DNA of 64,000 bases from Amedibacillus dolichus DSM 3991 (lineage in GTDB: Bacteria; Bacillota_I; Bacilli_A; Erysipelotrichales; Erysipelotrichaceae), in the NCBI RefSeq assembly GCF_000154285.1, contig NZ_DS483476.1, positions 116,926 to 180,925 on the forward strand, read 5' to 3'. Below the pieces are notes generated by a model. That model was given only the letters and a program-made list of their open reading frames with translations. It ran no database searches and had not been told where the DNA came from. Shown in pieces: positions 26,809-38,200 of the stretch (positions are counted from its first letter, which is position 1; each line of letters begins with the position of its first letter). A program made the position numbers and the translations under genes.

Positions 26809-28734
26809 TTAGCTTTCTTTTGCAAGAAATAAATGGATAAACTCTTCATAGGTCTTTGCCTTGCGTATCTTGGAAAACTTTTCGGCATCATTGATAATAT
26901 CGGTGATGTATTCAAAAATTTCACGAAACATTTTGCGCTCCTGCTTCGATACCGATAAAAGAAAAATAACATGAATGGTTTGCTTTCCCCAAATGATTCC
27001 TTTTTCTTGAATATGCACATAAATGGTTGTTCTTAAGCAATTCATGTGAAGTGAATGGGGAAGGGCAAAGCCGCCAAATGCGGTAGAAGAAAGTGCTTCT
27101 CTTTCCATGACTTCTTGTGCATAACTTTCGTTCACACAATGCTTTTGCTGAAGCTTTGAACAAATATCTAAAATTGCTTCTTCACCGGTTGCATAACTGT
27201 TTTTATGGGAAAAAAACTCTTTTTTGAAGATTTTGCGTATATTTCTTTGCCGATGTTCCTCCATTTTTTGTGCCTTGATGCTCGTGATACTTTGGCGTAT
27301 CTTGACAATATCGTTTTGTGTTAAAAATGGAGTGATACTAACAAGCTGTGTATCGTGATAGCTTTTATGAGAAATTGATGTTAATAATAAATCGGCAACA
27401 ATACCGGAGGCATGGTATTCCTCCATGGTCGCAAAAACCTCTAAAATCAATAGTTCCTCTTGAAATTGTGCTTCTATTTTAGAGGTTAAGGAGGCTGTAA
27501 GATTATAGTATTCCGGCAATACCAATACTGCCGTAAGCTTAGATTGAATGAGCTTTTGCATTTCTAAAATGCCTCCGATATGAAAGGTAATATACGTAAT
27601 TTCATCATCATTCAAATGAATGTGGTAGTGCTCCTGAATCTGATTTGCCATATAGACAGCCATTTCATAAATGAATGGACATTGTAGCTTAATACTGTTT
27701 TTAAGAGGATTGCTGTTTAATAAATTGTTGGTATTACGAATCAGCAGGTTATGCAAATGCACACAAAAACGGCTGATAAATTCTTCTGATTCTAAATCAA
27801 TGCCAAACATTTGTTTGGTGTTTTGAATCATACCACGTACAAAATCAATTAGTTCTGCCCCGACAAAAGTGCTGATTTCAGTGCTATTCACGTGATTGGT
27901 ATTAAAATGATTGCCACGACAAATGATCAGTAGGGTCAGTTCATAAATTTCCGTTGTTGAAAAGGTGATTTTGAAATGTTCTTCAAATGTTTTAGTTAGT
28001 TGAATGGCCATTTGATATTCAAGCGTATCCTTGGTAATTTCATCAGTTTCCGTTAAAGCTTCGTTGCAGCCGTTTTGGATACGATGAATCGCAATAGCAA
28101 CATGACGGACAAAATTATTGAGAGAGAAATCGTTCGCAAAATAATGAAATTGTTCAAAGGTCTGCTTTACCGTATTTTTGATAAAAGAAAAATCGAGTTC
28201 AGGGAATAGCTCATCAATAAAAAAATCATCGCCGAAATGCTTTTGATACTCTTGGAAGATAAAGGAGTTCAGAATTTTACGCTTGTTTTTTTCAGTGCCG
28301 GAAATCCAAAGCATATCTTTTGCGACTTCTAGGGTACAGTGGAAGTCCATACAGATCGTGTTGATTTTTTGACAGTCAGAGCGAAAGGTTGATTCACTGA
28401 TGTATAGCTCATCAATCAGTTCATAGGCAGAAAGCTTAGAACTATGCTTTTCAAATAATAGGCGAATGAGGATATAGTGAATACGTTCTTCCGGTGTCTG
28501 TGGAATATCGTGCTGCGTTAATAGTTGAGAGCGAAATTGTGCCAAGCAATCTTTATTAAGCTTATAGCCTTTCCGAGAGGCTTCGATTAAATTTTCTGCT
28601 TCTTCGTTAAGCTCGGCAATATACTTTTTTATAGTTCTTGTAGAAAGATTTAAGCGATGTGCGATTTCACTGCTGGTTATCCATGCATCGGTTTCTTCAA
28701 GGGTGGATAAGATACTTGTTGCAATTTCATTCAT
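26809..28734 (-). CDS. BglG/MtlR-type PTS-controlled transcription regulator
   Basis: A 641-residue protein, start at 28734 with GAGGTGA upstream on the minus strand. Domains in order: HTH about 5-60 (IAHRLNLSTRTIKKYIAEL), second winged helix 85-135, PRD1 about 185-285 (NNFVRHVAIAIHRI, His211/217), PRD2 about 300-400 (RFCVHLHNLL, ITFHIGG), a IIB-like domain 400-480 without the phosphorylatable Cys, and an EIIA domain 510-641 with His560 (FGGFALPHSLHM). Such proteins are DNA-binding activators switched by PTS phosphorylation. It is divergent from the PTS operon at 28992 and very likely controls it. Confidence 0.9.
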   Translation of the reverse strand: MNEIATSILSTLEETDAWITSSEIAHRLNLSTRTIKKYIAELNEEAENLIEASRKGYKLNKDCLAQFRSQLLTQHDIPQTPEERIHYILIRLLFEKHSSKLSAYELIDELYISESTFRSDCQKINTICMDFHCTLEVAKDMLWISGTEKNKRKILNSFIFQEYQKHFGDDFFIDELFPELDFSFIKNTVKQTFEQFHYFANDFSLNNFVRHVAIAIHRIQNGCNEALTETDEITKDTLEYQMAIQLTKTFEEHFKITFSTTEIYELTLLIICRGNHFNTNHVNSTEISTFVGAELIDFVRGMIQNTKQMFGIDLESEEFISRFCVHLHNLLIRNTNNLLNSNPLKNSIKLQCPFIYEMAVYMANQIQEHYHIHLNDDEITYITFHIGGILEMQKLIQSKLTAVLVLPEYYNLTASLTSKIEAQFQEELLILEVFATMEEYHASGIVADLLLTSISHKSYHDTQLVSITPFLTQNDIVKIRQSITSIKAQKMEEHRQRNIRKIFKKEFFSHKNSYATGEEAILDICSKLQQKHCVNESYAQEVMEREALSSTAFGGFALPHSLHMNCLRTTIYVHIQEKGIIWGKQTIHVIFLLSVSKQERKMFREIFEYITDIINDAEKFSKIRKAKTYEEFIHLFLAKES

Positions 28735-28805
28735 TTAGAATCACCTCTCATTATTCATAGATTAGTATGGCCTTTAGAAAAGAAAGAATGAAAATATTTA
28801 ACTTA

Positions 28806-28814
28806 ATTATAGCA
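28806..28814 (-). promoter_or_regulatory. Extended -10 promoter element for the regulator gene
   Basis: On the minus strand the sequence reads TGCTATAAT, a perfect extended -10, about 70 bases before the start codon. The -35 is poor, as is usual for extended -10 promoters. Confidence 0.45.
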
Positions 28815-28836
28815 TATATCCAATATAAATTGTTTT

Positions 28837-28875
28837 ATCCGCTTTCACCCTAACGGTGAAAACAGATAAACGGAT
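28837..28875. promoter_or_regulatory. Nested inverted repeat, candidate operator of the PTS operon
   Basis: TTTCACC (28843-28849) and GGTGAAA (28855-28861) form a perfect inner repeat around CTAAC, flanked by ATCCG (28837-28841) and CGGAT (28871-28875). It lies between the two divergent starts, where the regulator should bind. The left part also resembles a reversed cre site with two mismatches. Confidence 0.5.
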
Positions 28876-28991
28876 TTAGCTTCACCTTAGCAGTGCACAG
28901 CAATAATTGTCGAAAATGCATGTTTATGAGATAGTAGGTGTGTAAAAAGTGCACCGAAAAAAACGAAGGGTGCAGAAAGGCGGAAAGTTTT

Positions 28992-29327
28992 ATGAAACAA
29001 TTAAAGGTTTTATTGGCTTGCGGTTCTGGAGCAAGCAGTGGTTTTATGGCTAGCAACATGCGAAAGGCGGCCGCAGAAAACAATGTAGATGCGGACATTC
29101 ATGCAGTCAGCGATTCGGAAATACCAGAATACATTGACAAGGTTGATGTTATTATGTTAGGTCCTCATGTGAAGTATTTAGAAGAAGAGCTAAAGAAAAA
29201 AGCTGCTGTTTATGGTGTTCCGGTGGCATGTATTTCTCAACAGGCGTATGGAATCTTAGATGGAAAACGAGCATTATCGGAAACCATCAAGCTATACAAG
29301 GCTTCTAAGGCGGGTGAGCAGCAATGA
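28992..29327 (+). CDS. PTS lactose/cellobiose-family IIB component
   Basis: Start at ATG 28992 (AAAGGCGG upstream); the frame also runs from GTG 28938 but lacks an RBS. The 111-residue protein begins KQLKVLLACGSGASSGFMA with the phosphocysteine at position 9 or 10 in the P-loop, then VDVIMLGPHVKYLEEEL and VPVACISQQAYGILDG, all family hallmarks. It passes phosphate from IIA to the sugar on the IIC transporter encoded next. First gene of the operon. Confidence 0.92.
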   Translation: MKQLKVLLACGSGASSGFMASNMRKAAAENNVDADIHAVSDSEIPEYIDKVDVIMLGPHVKYLEEELKKKAAVYGVPVACISQQAYGILDGKRALSETIKLYKASKAGEQQ

Positions 29328-30583
29328 TGAATAAACTCATTGATTGGTTAAACAACGGTTTAACGCCAAGGGTAAATAAACTTAGCAAAAATGTCTGGAT
29401 CCAATCCATTCAAAATGCGATTATGCTATCTTTACCGATGATTTTTGTCGGTTCCTTAATTTCGGTAATTTCCTTATTGAAAAATATTTGGCCATCAATG
29501 CCGGATTTGAATCCAATCAACCAATTCTCCTTTGGTTTGTTCTCAATCTTTGTAGCCTTTTTATTACCATATCAGATTATGGATAAAAAAGGATTATCAA
29601 AGAAAAAGGTATTAGCCGGTTTTAGTTCTATCTGTTTGTTCATGATGCTGATTCGTCCGGAATTTACAGATGCCGGTGCCGTATTCGATTTTAACCGTTT
29701 CGGTGCTGCCGGTATGCTAGTTGCATTATTTTCCGGTATGGTATCGGCAATCCTTATGAATCTATTTGCGAAGATTTCGTTGTTTGGAAAAAACAGTCCG
29801 ATTCCGGATTTCGTTCAGCAGTGGTTTGACAATATGATTCCGATTTCCATTACTTTGTTTATCGGTTATATTTTGATTTATGTATTCAATTTTGACTTCT
29901 TTGCAATGGTTATTTGGATCTTCAGTCCGATTACAGATATTGCCCAAACATTACCGGGCTTTGTGTTGATTTGCTTCTTGCCGGTGCTTTTATACTCCTT
30001 TGGTATCAGCAGTTGGATTATTACACCGATTACCTTTACTATCTGCTTAGGTGCGATTGCGGCAAATACCGCAGCTGTTGAAGCAGGACTTCCGGCAACC
30101 AATATCACGACCTTTGAGGTTATTTACTGTGGTTGGGTATTTATCGGCGGACAGGGAGGTACTTTGCCGTTGGTGCTTATGATGTCGCGTTCTAAATCGC
30201 AGCGTTTAAAAGCAGTTGGAAAAGCAACACTAGTACCATCTATTTTCAATATCAACGAACCGGTTATCTTCGGTACACCGATTGCATGGAATTTTACATT
30301 GATTATTCCATTCCTATTGAATTCCCTGATTATTCCGATTATTGTTTATTTGGTGCTAAGTGCAGGTTGGGTTTCTATTCCGGATACCTTATTCAGCATT
30401 TATCAAATGCCATTACCAATTGCAACATGGCTAGTATGTCCGGAGGTACAGGGCTTGATTTTATTTGCGGTTGTGGTCGTAATCAATTCTTTGATTTGGT
30501 TCCCATTCTTTAAGGCTTATGAGCATCAATGTCTTGAGGAAGAAGCACAGCAGCAAGATGATTTTGATTTATCATTAGAATAA
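29324..30583 (+). CDS. PTS lactose/cellobiose-family IIC permease
   Basis: A 419-residue membrane protein, ATG overlapping the IIB stop (ATGATG). Eight to ten hydrophobic segments are visible, such as AIMLSLPMIFVGSLISVISL, FVLICFLPVLLYSFGI and LIIPIIVYLVLSAGWVSI. The NINEPVIFGTPIAWNF motif is the conserved sugar-binding loop of EIIC(Lac/Cel) proteins. It imports a beta-glucoside-type disaccharide and phosphorylates it with the adjacent IIB and IIA. The exact sugar is not readable from sequence. Confidence 0.93.
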   Translation: MMNKLIDWLNNGLTPRVNKLSKNVWIQSIQNAIMLSLPMIFVGSLISVISLLKNIWPSMPDLNPINQFSFGLFSIFVAFLLPYQIMDKKGLSKKKVLAGFSSICLFMMLIRPEFTDAGAVFDFNRFGAAGMLVALFSGMVSAILMNLFAKISLFGKNSPIPDFVQQWFDNMIPISITLFIGYILIYVFNFDFFAMVIWIFSPITDIAQTLPGFVLICFLPVLLYSFGISSWIITPITFTICLGAIAANTAAVEAGLPATNITTFEVIYCGWVFIGGQGGTLPLVLMMSRSKSQRLKAVGKATLVPSIFNINEPVIFGTPIAWNFTLIIPFLLNSLIIPIIVYLVLSAGWVSIPDTLFSIYQMPLPIATWLVCPEVQGLILFAVVVVINSLIWFPFFKAYEHQCLEEEAQQQDDFDLSLE

Positions 30584-30616
30584 AGAAACGATTATGTGAT
30601 TACGGAGGTAAAAATA

Positions 30617-32414
<1,798 letters not shown>

Positions 32415-32420
32415 AAGCGA

Positions 32421-32464
32421 AAAAGAATGGTTGGTAAGACTTGCTTACTTCACCATTCTTTTTA
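32421..32464. terminator. Bidirectional terminator between PTS operon and nifU-like gene
   Basis: AAAAGAATGGT (32421-32431) pairs with ACCATTCTTTT (32452-32462), with an inner GTAAG/CTTAC stem, and T-rich ends on both strands. It serves both converging transcripts. Confidence 0.85.
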
Positions 32465-32485
32465 AAGCTCAAAACTAAATTGTTC

Positions 32486-32716
32486 TTATTCAACTAGAAT
32501 AACTTTACTGACCCCTGCCACTTCATCAAGTAAAATAGCTTCGATTCCACCGGAGATGGTTTCATCAACCGATGCACAGCCGATGCAGGCACCAAGTAAG
32601 CGAACAGCTACAATGCCGTTGTCAAAGGATACGAATTCGACATCACCGCCATCTCTTTGGATATAGGGACGAATCTTATTGATTACATGTTTAATTTCTT
32701 CGATTTTAGTTTCCAT
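32486..32716 (-). CDS. NifU-like C-terminal domain protein (Fe-S scaffold)
   Basis: A 76-residue protein with the NifU C-terminal fold: IRPYIQRDGGDVEFVSFD, then LLGACIGCASVDETISGG with the CxxC pair that holds a cluster, ending VAGVSKVILVE. Such proteins carry and deliver Fe-S clusters to client enzymes. It lies 14 bases after the DUF212 gene on the same strand and is probably transcribed with it. Confidence 0.93.
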   Translation of the reverse strand: METKIEEIKHVINKIRPYIQRDGGDVEFVSFDNGIVAVRLLGACIGCASVDETISGGIEAILLDEVAGVSKVILVE

Positions 32717-32730
32717 AAATGTTATGCTCC

Positions 32731-33192
32731 TTAAAATAATAAAAAGATTTCATACAGTATGACTGCTACCAAAGCGCCTAGGATCATACCGCCGATAACT
32801 TCGACAAACTTATGTCCAAGTACGCTTTTGATTTTTTCCTGATAGATGGGATCGGAAAACTTTAATCCCTTCATGGCTTCTAAATCGCTGATTAGCTGTT
32901 TTGTAAGCTGGATATTTTTTCCGGCATAATAGCGGACATTGATGGCATCGTAAATAACGATAAAGCTGAATACGCAGGTAATAGCGAAAAAGGTTGAATC
33001 AAAGCCTTCGCTAATTCCGATCGCAATGGTCAAGCCGGTAACGGTAGAGCTATGCGAGCTGGGAAATCCACCGCAGGCGATGCATTGATGGATATCAAAT
33101 TTCTGTGTACGCATATAGAGTACAAAGGGCTTTAGTACCTGTGCTACAAAGTTCGATAGCAGCGCAGCTACTAAGGGATAAAAAGAGTCCAT
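32731..33192 (-). CDS. Divergent PAP2 (DUF212) family membrane protein
   Basis: A 153-residue protein with a GAGGTGA RBS on the minus strand. It has three to four membrane segments (YPLVAALLSNFVAQVLKPF, FFAITCVFSFIVIYDAI, VIGGMILGALVAVILYEIF), the conserved GGFPSSHSS loop, and YDAINVRYYAGK; most members read YDAxGVR. The family is distantly related to PAP2 phosphatases but its substrate is unknown. Divergent from the S1-domain gene. Confidence 0.88.
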   Translation of the reverse strand: MDSFYPLVAALLSNFVAQVLKPFVLYMRTQKFDIHQCIACGGFPSSHSSTVTGLTIAIGISEGFDSTFFAITCVFSFIVIYDAINVRYYAGKNIQLTKQLISDLEAMKGLKFSDPIYQEKIKSVLGHKFVEVIGGMILGALVAVILYEIFLLF

Positions 33193-33243
33193 ATATTTTC
33201 ACCTCAAACATCAAAATTTGTTTTTCTCTTTCTGTACGTATTA

Positions 33244-33252
33244 TTATAGCAC
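33244..33252 (-). promoter_or_regulatory. Extended -10 promoter of DUF212-nifU operon
   Basis: The minus strand reads TGCTATAAT here, about 50 bases before the DUF212 start. Confidence 0.5.
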
Positions 33253-33269
33253 AAATTTATGGAAGATAT

Positions 33270-33278
33270 GCTATAATA
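33270..33278 (+). promoter_or_regulatory. Extended -10 promoter of S1 protein-pgi operon
   Basis: The plus strand reads TGCTATAAT, 25 bases before ATG 33303. It mirrors the identical element on the other strand 18 bases away. Confidence 0.5.
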
Positions 33279-33302
33279 AAATCGATTAAGCGAGGTGAGC
33301 AG

Positions 33303-33656
33303 ATGCGTTATATGGTTGGTGAAGTCGTAGAGGGTGTCATCACCGGGATTCAGCCGTACGGAGCCTTTGTTTATTTGGACAGCAAGCATAATGGATTGAT
33401 TCATATTTCGGAAATTAGTGAACGTTTCGTAAGAGATGTGCATACGTATGTGAAAATCAATGAACGTGTAAAGGTAAAAATATTGGATATTGATGAAGAT
33501 GGCATTCACTTTAAGCTTTCGCTAAAGGCCGTAGAGGCAAATAAAGCTCGTTCTTTGCGAAAACGTAAGATGATTCAAGAGCTTCCGGAAATGAAAAAGG
33601 GGTTTTCTTCGCTTGCGGCAAAGCTGGATACTTGGATCAAAGAAGCGATAGAATGA
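33303..33656 (+). CDS. S1 RNA-binding domain protein (YugI / general stress protein 13-like)
   Basis: Start at ATG 33303 after GCGAGGTGAG. The 117-residue protein is one S1 domain (about 4-75: VGEVVEGVITGIQPYGAFVY, GLIHISEISERFVRDVH, VKVKILDIDEDG) with a basic helical tail (ARSLRKRKMIQEL). Similar small proteins bind the ribosome or mRNA and affect translation under stress or cold in Firmicutes. It is 16 bases upstream of pgi and likely cotranscribed. Confidence 0.88.
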   Translation: MRYMVGEVVEGVITGIQPYGAFVYLDSKHNGLIHISEISERFVRDVHTYVKINERVKVKILDIDEDGIHFKLSLKAVEANKARSLRKRKMIQELPEMKKGFSSLAAKLDTWIKEAIE

Positions 33657-33672
33657 AAAGGAGATATGAATT

Positions 33673-34947
33673 ATGATTAAATTTGATGCTTCTCATGCTT
33701 TTTTGAAAGAAGACATTTTGTCTTATCAAGACGTTGTAAATCAATGTCATGAAATGCTTCATCATAAAACCGGTCGAGGAAACGACTATGTCGGCTGGGT
33801 TGATTGGGCAAATACTTACGATAGAGAGGAATTTGCTCGCTTGAAGGCAAAGGCAAGTGAGCTTCGTAAGATTTGCGATGTACTTGTGGTATGTGGTATT
33901 GGCGGCTCTTACTTAGGGGCAAGAGCGGCAATCGAAATGATCAACGGTTTATATGGAAAAAATAAACCGGAAATCATCTTTTTCGGAAATACTTTTTCCT
34001 CAACCTATATTGCGCAGGTGATGGAATATATCAAGGATAAGGAGGTAGCGGTCAATGTTATTTCCAAATCCGGTACGACTACGGAAACGGCTTTGGCTTT
34101 CCGTTTGTTGAAGCAGTTTATGGAAGAAAAGTATGGTAAGCAGGAAGCGGCAAAGCGTATTGTCGCAACTACCGATAAGGCGAGAGGAACCTTAAAAACG
34201 ATCGCGCTTCAGGAAGGTTATGAAACCTTTGTGATTCCCGATGATATCGGAGGACGCTATTCGGTTATTACACCGGTTGGCTTATTTCCGATGGCTGTTG
34301 CCGGTATTGATGTCGATGCCTTGATGCGTGGCTTGAAGAAAGCCAGTGATGATTTACAAAACCCTGATTTGCATTATAATCCGGCTTATCAGTATGCGGT
34401 CGCAAGAAGAATTTTAGAAAAGCAAGGCAAAGATGTTGAAATGTTAGTAACCTATGAAATGCAGATGACGATGGTTGCGGAATGGTGGAAGCAGCTGTTT
34501 GGGGAAAGTGAAGGTAAGGAAGGCAAAGGGAACCTTCCGACAAGTGGAACCTTTTCAACCGATCTGCATTCGTTAGGACAATTTGTGCAGGAAGGTAAGA
34601 AGCTGCTTTATGAAACCTTGCTGTTGGTAGATAAGCCGACATTGGACGTAACTTTCCCAAGTGATGAACATAATTTGGACGGTATGAATTATCTAGCCGG
34701 AAAATCAGTTGATTGGGTAAATAAGATGGCTTGTCAGGGGACTTTGGAAGCACATGAAGTTACGGGACAGGTTCCTAATTTGATTATCACCATGGAGGAC
34801 ATGAGTGCGGAAAGTTTTGGATACATGTGCTATTTCTTCTTCAAGGCTTGTGGAATTACCTGTTATATGTTGGATATCAATCCATTTGATCAACCGGGTG
34901 TTGAAGTGTATAAGAAAAACATGTTTCGCTTGCTTGGTAAGAACTAA
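33673..34947 (+). CDS. pgi: Glucose-6-phosphate isomerase
   Basis: A 424-residue enzyme, ATG 33673 behind AAAAGGAGATATG. Signatures include VVCGIGGSYLGARAAIEMI, NVISKSGTTTETALAFR, the active-site stretch GGRYSVITPVGLFPMAVAG, and GTLEAHEVTGQVPN. Length matches Gram-positive Pgi. It interconverts glucose-6-phosphate and fructose-6-phosphate in glycolysis, and so processes the glucose-6-phosphate released by the nearby PTS-linked glycosidase. Confidence 0.96.
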   Translation: MIKFDASHAFLKEDILSYQDVVNQCHEMLHHKTGRGNDYVGWVDWANTYDREEFARLKAKASELRKICDVLVVCGIGGSYLGARAAIEMINGLYGKNKPEIIFFGNTFSSTYIAQVMEYIKDKEVAVNVISKSGTTTETALAFRLLKQFMEEKYGKQEAAKRIVATTDKARGTLKTIALQEGYETFVIPDDIGGRYSVITPVGLFPMAVAGIDVDALMRGLKKASDDLQNPDLHYNPAYQYAVARRILEKQGKDVEMLVTYEMQMTMVAEWWKQLFGESEGKEGKGNLPTSGTFSTDLHSLGQFVQEGKKLLYETLLLVDKPTLDVTFPSDEHNLDGMNYLAGKSVDWVNKMACQGTLEAHEVTGQVPNLIITMEDMSAESFGYMCYFFFKACGITCYMLDINPFDQPGVEVYKKNMFRLLGKN

Positions 34948-34966
34948 CAATCATAAATATAGTATA

Positions 34967-34994
34967 AAAGTGTCGATTATAGACACTTTTTATT
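34967..34994 (+). terminator. Terminator after pgi
   Basis: AAAGTGTC (34967-34974) pairs with GACACTTT (34982-34989), loop GATTATA, followed by TTATTAT. The 34995-35125 stretch that follows shows nothing I can name. Confidence 0.8.
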
Positions 34995-35125
34995 ATACTT
35001 ATATGTATTAGAAATAGTATGCGATCAGTTGCAAATCATCATTGTATTTTTTTCGATTGCTTTTTTAGTTGCTCAGGATTTTAGTTTTTAAAATATCAAA
35101 ATTTGTAAAAAAAGAAGCAAGGATA

Positions 35126-35155
35126 TTGTTAATTACAGCGCTTTCATGATATACT
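35126..35155 (+). promoter_or_regulatory. Putative promoter of the GH84 gene
   Basis: TTGTTA (35126-35131) and TATACT (35150-35155) are separated by 18 bases, placing the transcription start near 35162, about 120 bases before the start codon. Confidence 0.5.
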
Positions 35156-35166
35156 ATGTCGCAGTA

Positions 35167-35180
35167 GGAAAACGGTTTCA
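35167..35180 (+). promoter_or_regulatory. cre-like CcpA operator before GH84 gene
   Basis: GGAAAACGGTTTCA matches the consensus TGWAANCGNTNWCA in all specified positions but the first. It lies just after the predicted transcription start, where CcpA binding represses by blocking polymerase. Confidence 0.6.
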
Positions 35181-35283
35181 ATGAAAGGATTGAGGTGTGG
35201 AACGTAGGAAAAGATAAAACACAGATAAGAAGAAGTATTTAAATGCTAAAGATTCATACACAAGGAAAATGAGGAGGAAACGT

Positions 35284-38200
35284 ATGAAAAACAAATGGGC
35301 AAAAATTATACTGTCGGTAGCGATGCTAATTACAACGATATTTCCTAATGTTGTTTCTGTAAAAGCCACTACATCGGAAGAATATGAAATTTATCCGACA
35401 GTACAGAAATTGGATTATAAAGAAGGAAACTTTATTATCCAAAATAGTGTAAATGTAGTTTTTGAGGAAGGTATTGATACCTATACGCAGCAAAAACTTA
35501 CCGATGTATTGAAAAACAAAGGAATCCAGATGAATGTAGGTAGCGAAAAAACAGATGCTACAACAAATATTCTTGTAGGAATTAAGGATTCAGGAAAATA
35601 CGTGGATACCTATGCAAAAAACAATGTTGCATTTGATGCCAGTACTTTTGAGGGCACATTTGATCCTTATGTATTGGATATTCAAGATGGTGTTATCACA
35701 ATTTTAGGTGAATCTTCTGATGGTGCTTATTACGGTATCGTATCCTTGATGCATATTTTGAATCAAATTGATGGAAAACGTGTACGTAATTTAACAATCA
35801 ACGATTATGCCGATACGCAGACTCGTGGTTTTATCGAAGGATATTATGGTATTCCTTGGAGCAATGAGGATCGTATGGCGTTGATGGAATTCGGTGGTAA
35901 TTTCAAAATGACATCGTATATTTTTGCACCGAAAGATGATCCTTATCATAAAAACTTGTGGAGAGAGGAATATCCGCAAGCGGAATTGAACGAAATCAAA
36001 AAAATGGTTGAAGTGGGATTGGCTTCTAAATGTCGCTTTGTATGGACAGCTCACCCGTTTATGGGAGGCTTTGATGCCAATCGAGTTGATGAAGAAATCG
36101 CAGCCTTATTAAACAAATTTGAACAGCTGTATGCTGCCGGAGTACGTCAATTCGGTGTGCTTGGCGATGATGTCGGTAATTTGGATCGCAATGTTGTGAT
36201 TAAAATGATGAATGCTGTCAGCGAGTGGGGAGAAGCAAAAGGAGATGTTTATGATCCTGTATTCTGTCCTGCCGGATATAATCATAGCTGGCAAGGGGAT
36301 TATAGTGAATTAAATGCGTATGATGAAGGCTTCCCGCAAAATGTGCAAATATTTTGGACGGGAGAAGCTGTTTGTCAGCCGGTAGAACAAAAAACCTTAG
36401 ATCATTTCCGTAAACATAATCTTCCATCAGGTAAGCAATCCCGTCGTGCACCGCTGTTTTGGTTGAATTGGCCGGTAAATGACATTAACATGAATAGATT
36501 GCTGATGGGAAAGGGCAGCTTATTACATAACAATGTAAAACCAAAGGATTTGTCCGGAGTCGTTACCAATCCGATGCAAGATGCACATGCTTCCAAGGTA
36601 GCCTTGTTTGCAGTTGCTGATTTTGCATGGAATGTTTCTGCTTTTGATGCCGATAAGAGTTGGAAGGATAGCTTCAAGTATATTGATGAAGATGCTTATG
36701 AAGAACTTTATACACTTGCCAAACACATGTCTGATCCAAGTCCGAACGGACATGGGTTAGTATTGGAAGAAAGTGAAGAACTTGCTCCACTGTTAGATGA
36801 TTTCCTAGATAAATTTAATAATGGAGGATTGCAGCAGACGGATTATGAGCGTTTATTAAATGAATTTACTGTTATCAAACAAGCCTGTGCAGATTTCCAT
36901 AAGAAATCAAAGAATGAAGATTTAAAAGAGGAATTATTGCCGTTTACCAATGCTTTATCGGATCAAATGGACGCAGCTATATATTTAATCCAAACGCAAA
37001 TGGCATTAGATGCTAACAATTCATTCGATGTTTGGAGCAATTATTCACAGGCGACTGCCAAAATTGCATCTTCTCAAACATACCAAAGACCGGTATTAGA
37101 TGGCAATAAGGTAGCAATGCCGGGCTCTAAAAGAATTACACCTTTCATTACCAAGCTAAATGAATTATTAGCACCGAAGGTAAATTCTGTGATTGATGAT
37201 ACAAAAATAGTAACCTCTTTGATTACAAATCGTACGGATACACCAAACAATGCCTTGGAAAACTTGACAGATAATAATGAAAAGAGCGAAGTTATTTGGT
37301 CAAATCCAAATTCTGTGGAAGATGGTACGTATATTGGGTTATCCTATAATAAGCCTATTCATGTGAGTGATATTACGTTTAAAATGGGACAATCCGGAAA
37401 TGCCAGCGATACATTCCAAAGTGCAAAAATTCAGTACAGTGAAGATGGGAAAACATGGAAGGACATTGAAGGCAGTGCATATACGGATCGAAGAGCAGTT
37501 GTTAGCGTAGAAGGTTTAGATCTTCAGGTTAAAGGAATTCGTTTGATTTCTACACAGAAACAAACGAATATGTGGTTGGGTTGCAAAGATATTATTGTAA
37601 ATAAGAAAGATCAGCCTTCCGATCAAGATCAAATATTAACGGGAAAAGGTATTTATAATACTGAAAATATGACAATTCGTAATGGTCAGATTTCTCAATT
37701 AACCGATGGAAATACAAGTGAATATGTAGGGTTTGCGAAAGCACCATACGAAGGAAATGATAAGGATACTACATTGGAAGGTGCATGGGTAGGAATTGAG
37801 TTTGATCAGCCAACGAAAGTGAACCATATCGTTATTGAGCAGGCAACACCAGATGCTTCCAACGATCGTATTGATATAGCTACTTTAGAATATAGTGAAG
37901 ATGGTACGGAATGGAAAACCATTCGTGAGCTTTCGAATTTAGGAGCGAAAGTAGAAGTATCCTTCGGTACGGTAACAGCGAAAAAGATTCGCCTTGTGAA
38001 CAAACAAGCGAAGAATATTTGGTGGCGCGTCAGAGAAATTACCGCAAGCTTAAAAGCAAACGCTATTTCGCCAAGCGTATTTGTTTCAGATCGTTTCCAA
38101 ATTTACGGCTCTAATGTAAAAGAGAATATGTTAGATGGCAATGAAGGAACTTTTGCTTGGTTTAGCTATTCCGGTGATACAGCACAGGTAGATGATTATG

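Noticed and set aside
28938..28991. GTG start extending the PTS IIB protein by 18 residues
   Set aside because: No RBS, and the Cys/Lys-rich extension is unlike IIB proteins, which begin just before the LLACGSG motif.
33105..33302. Upstream extension of the S1-domain protein
   Set aside because: It runs antisense through the DUF212 start and the divergent promoters; ATG 33303 has the RBS.
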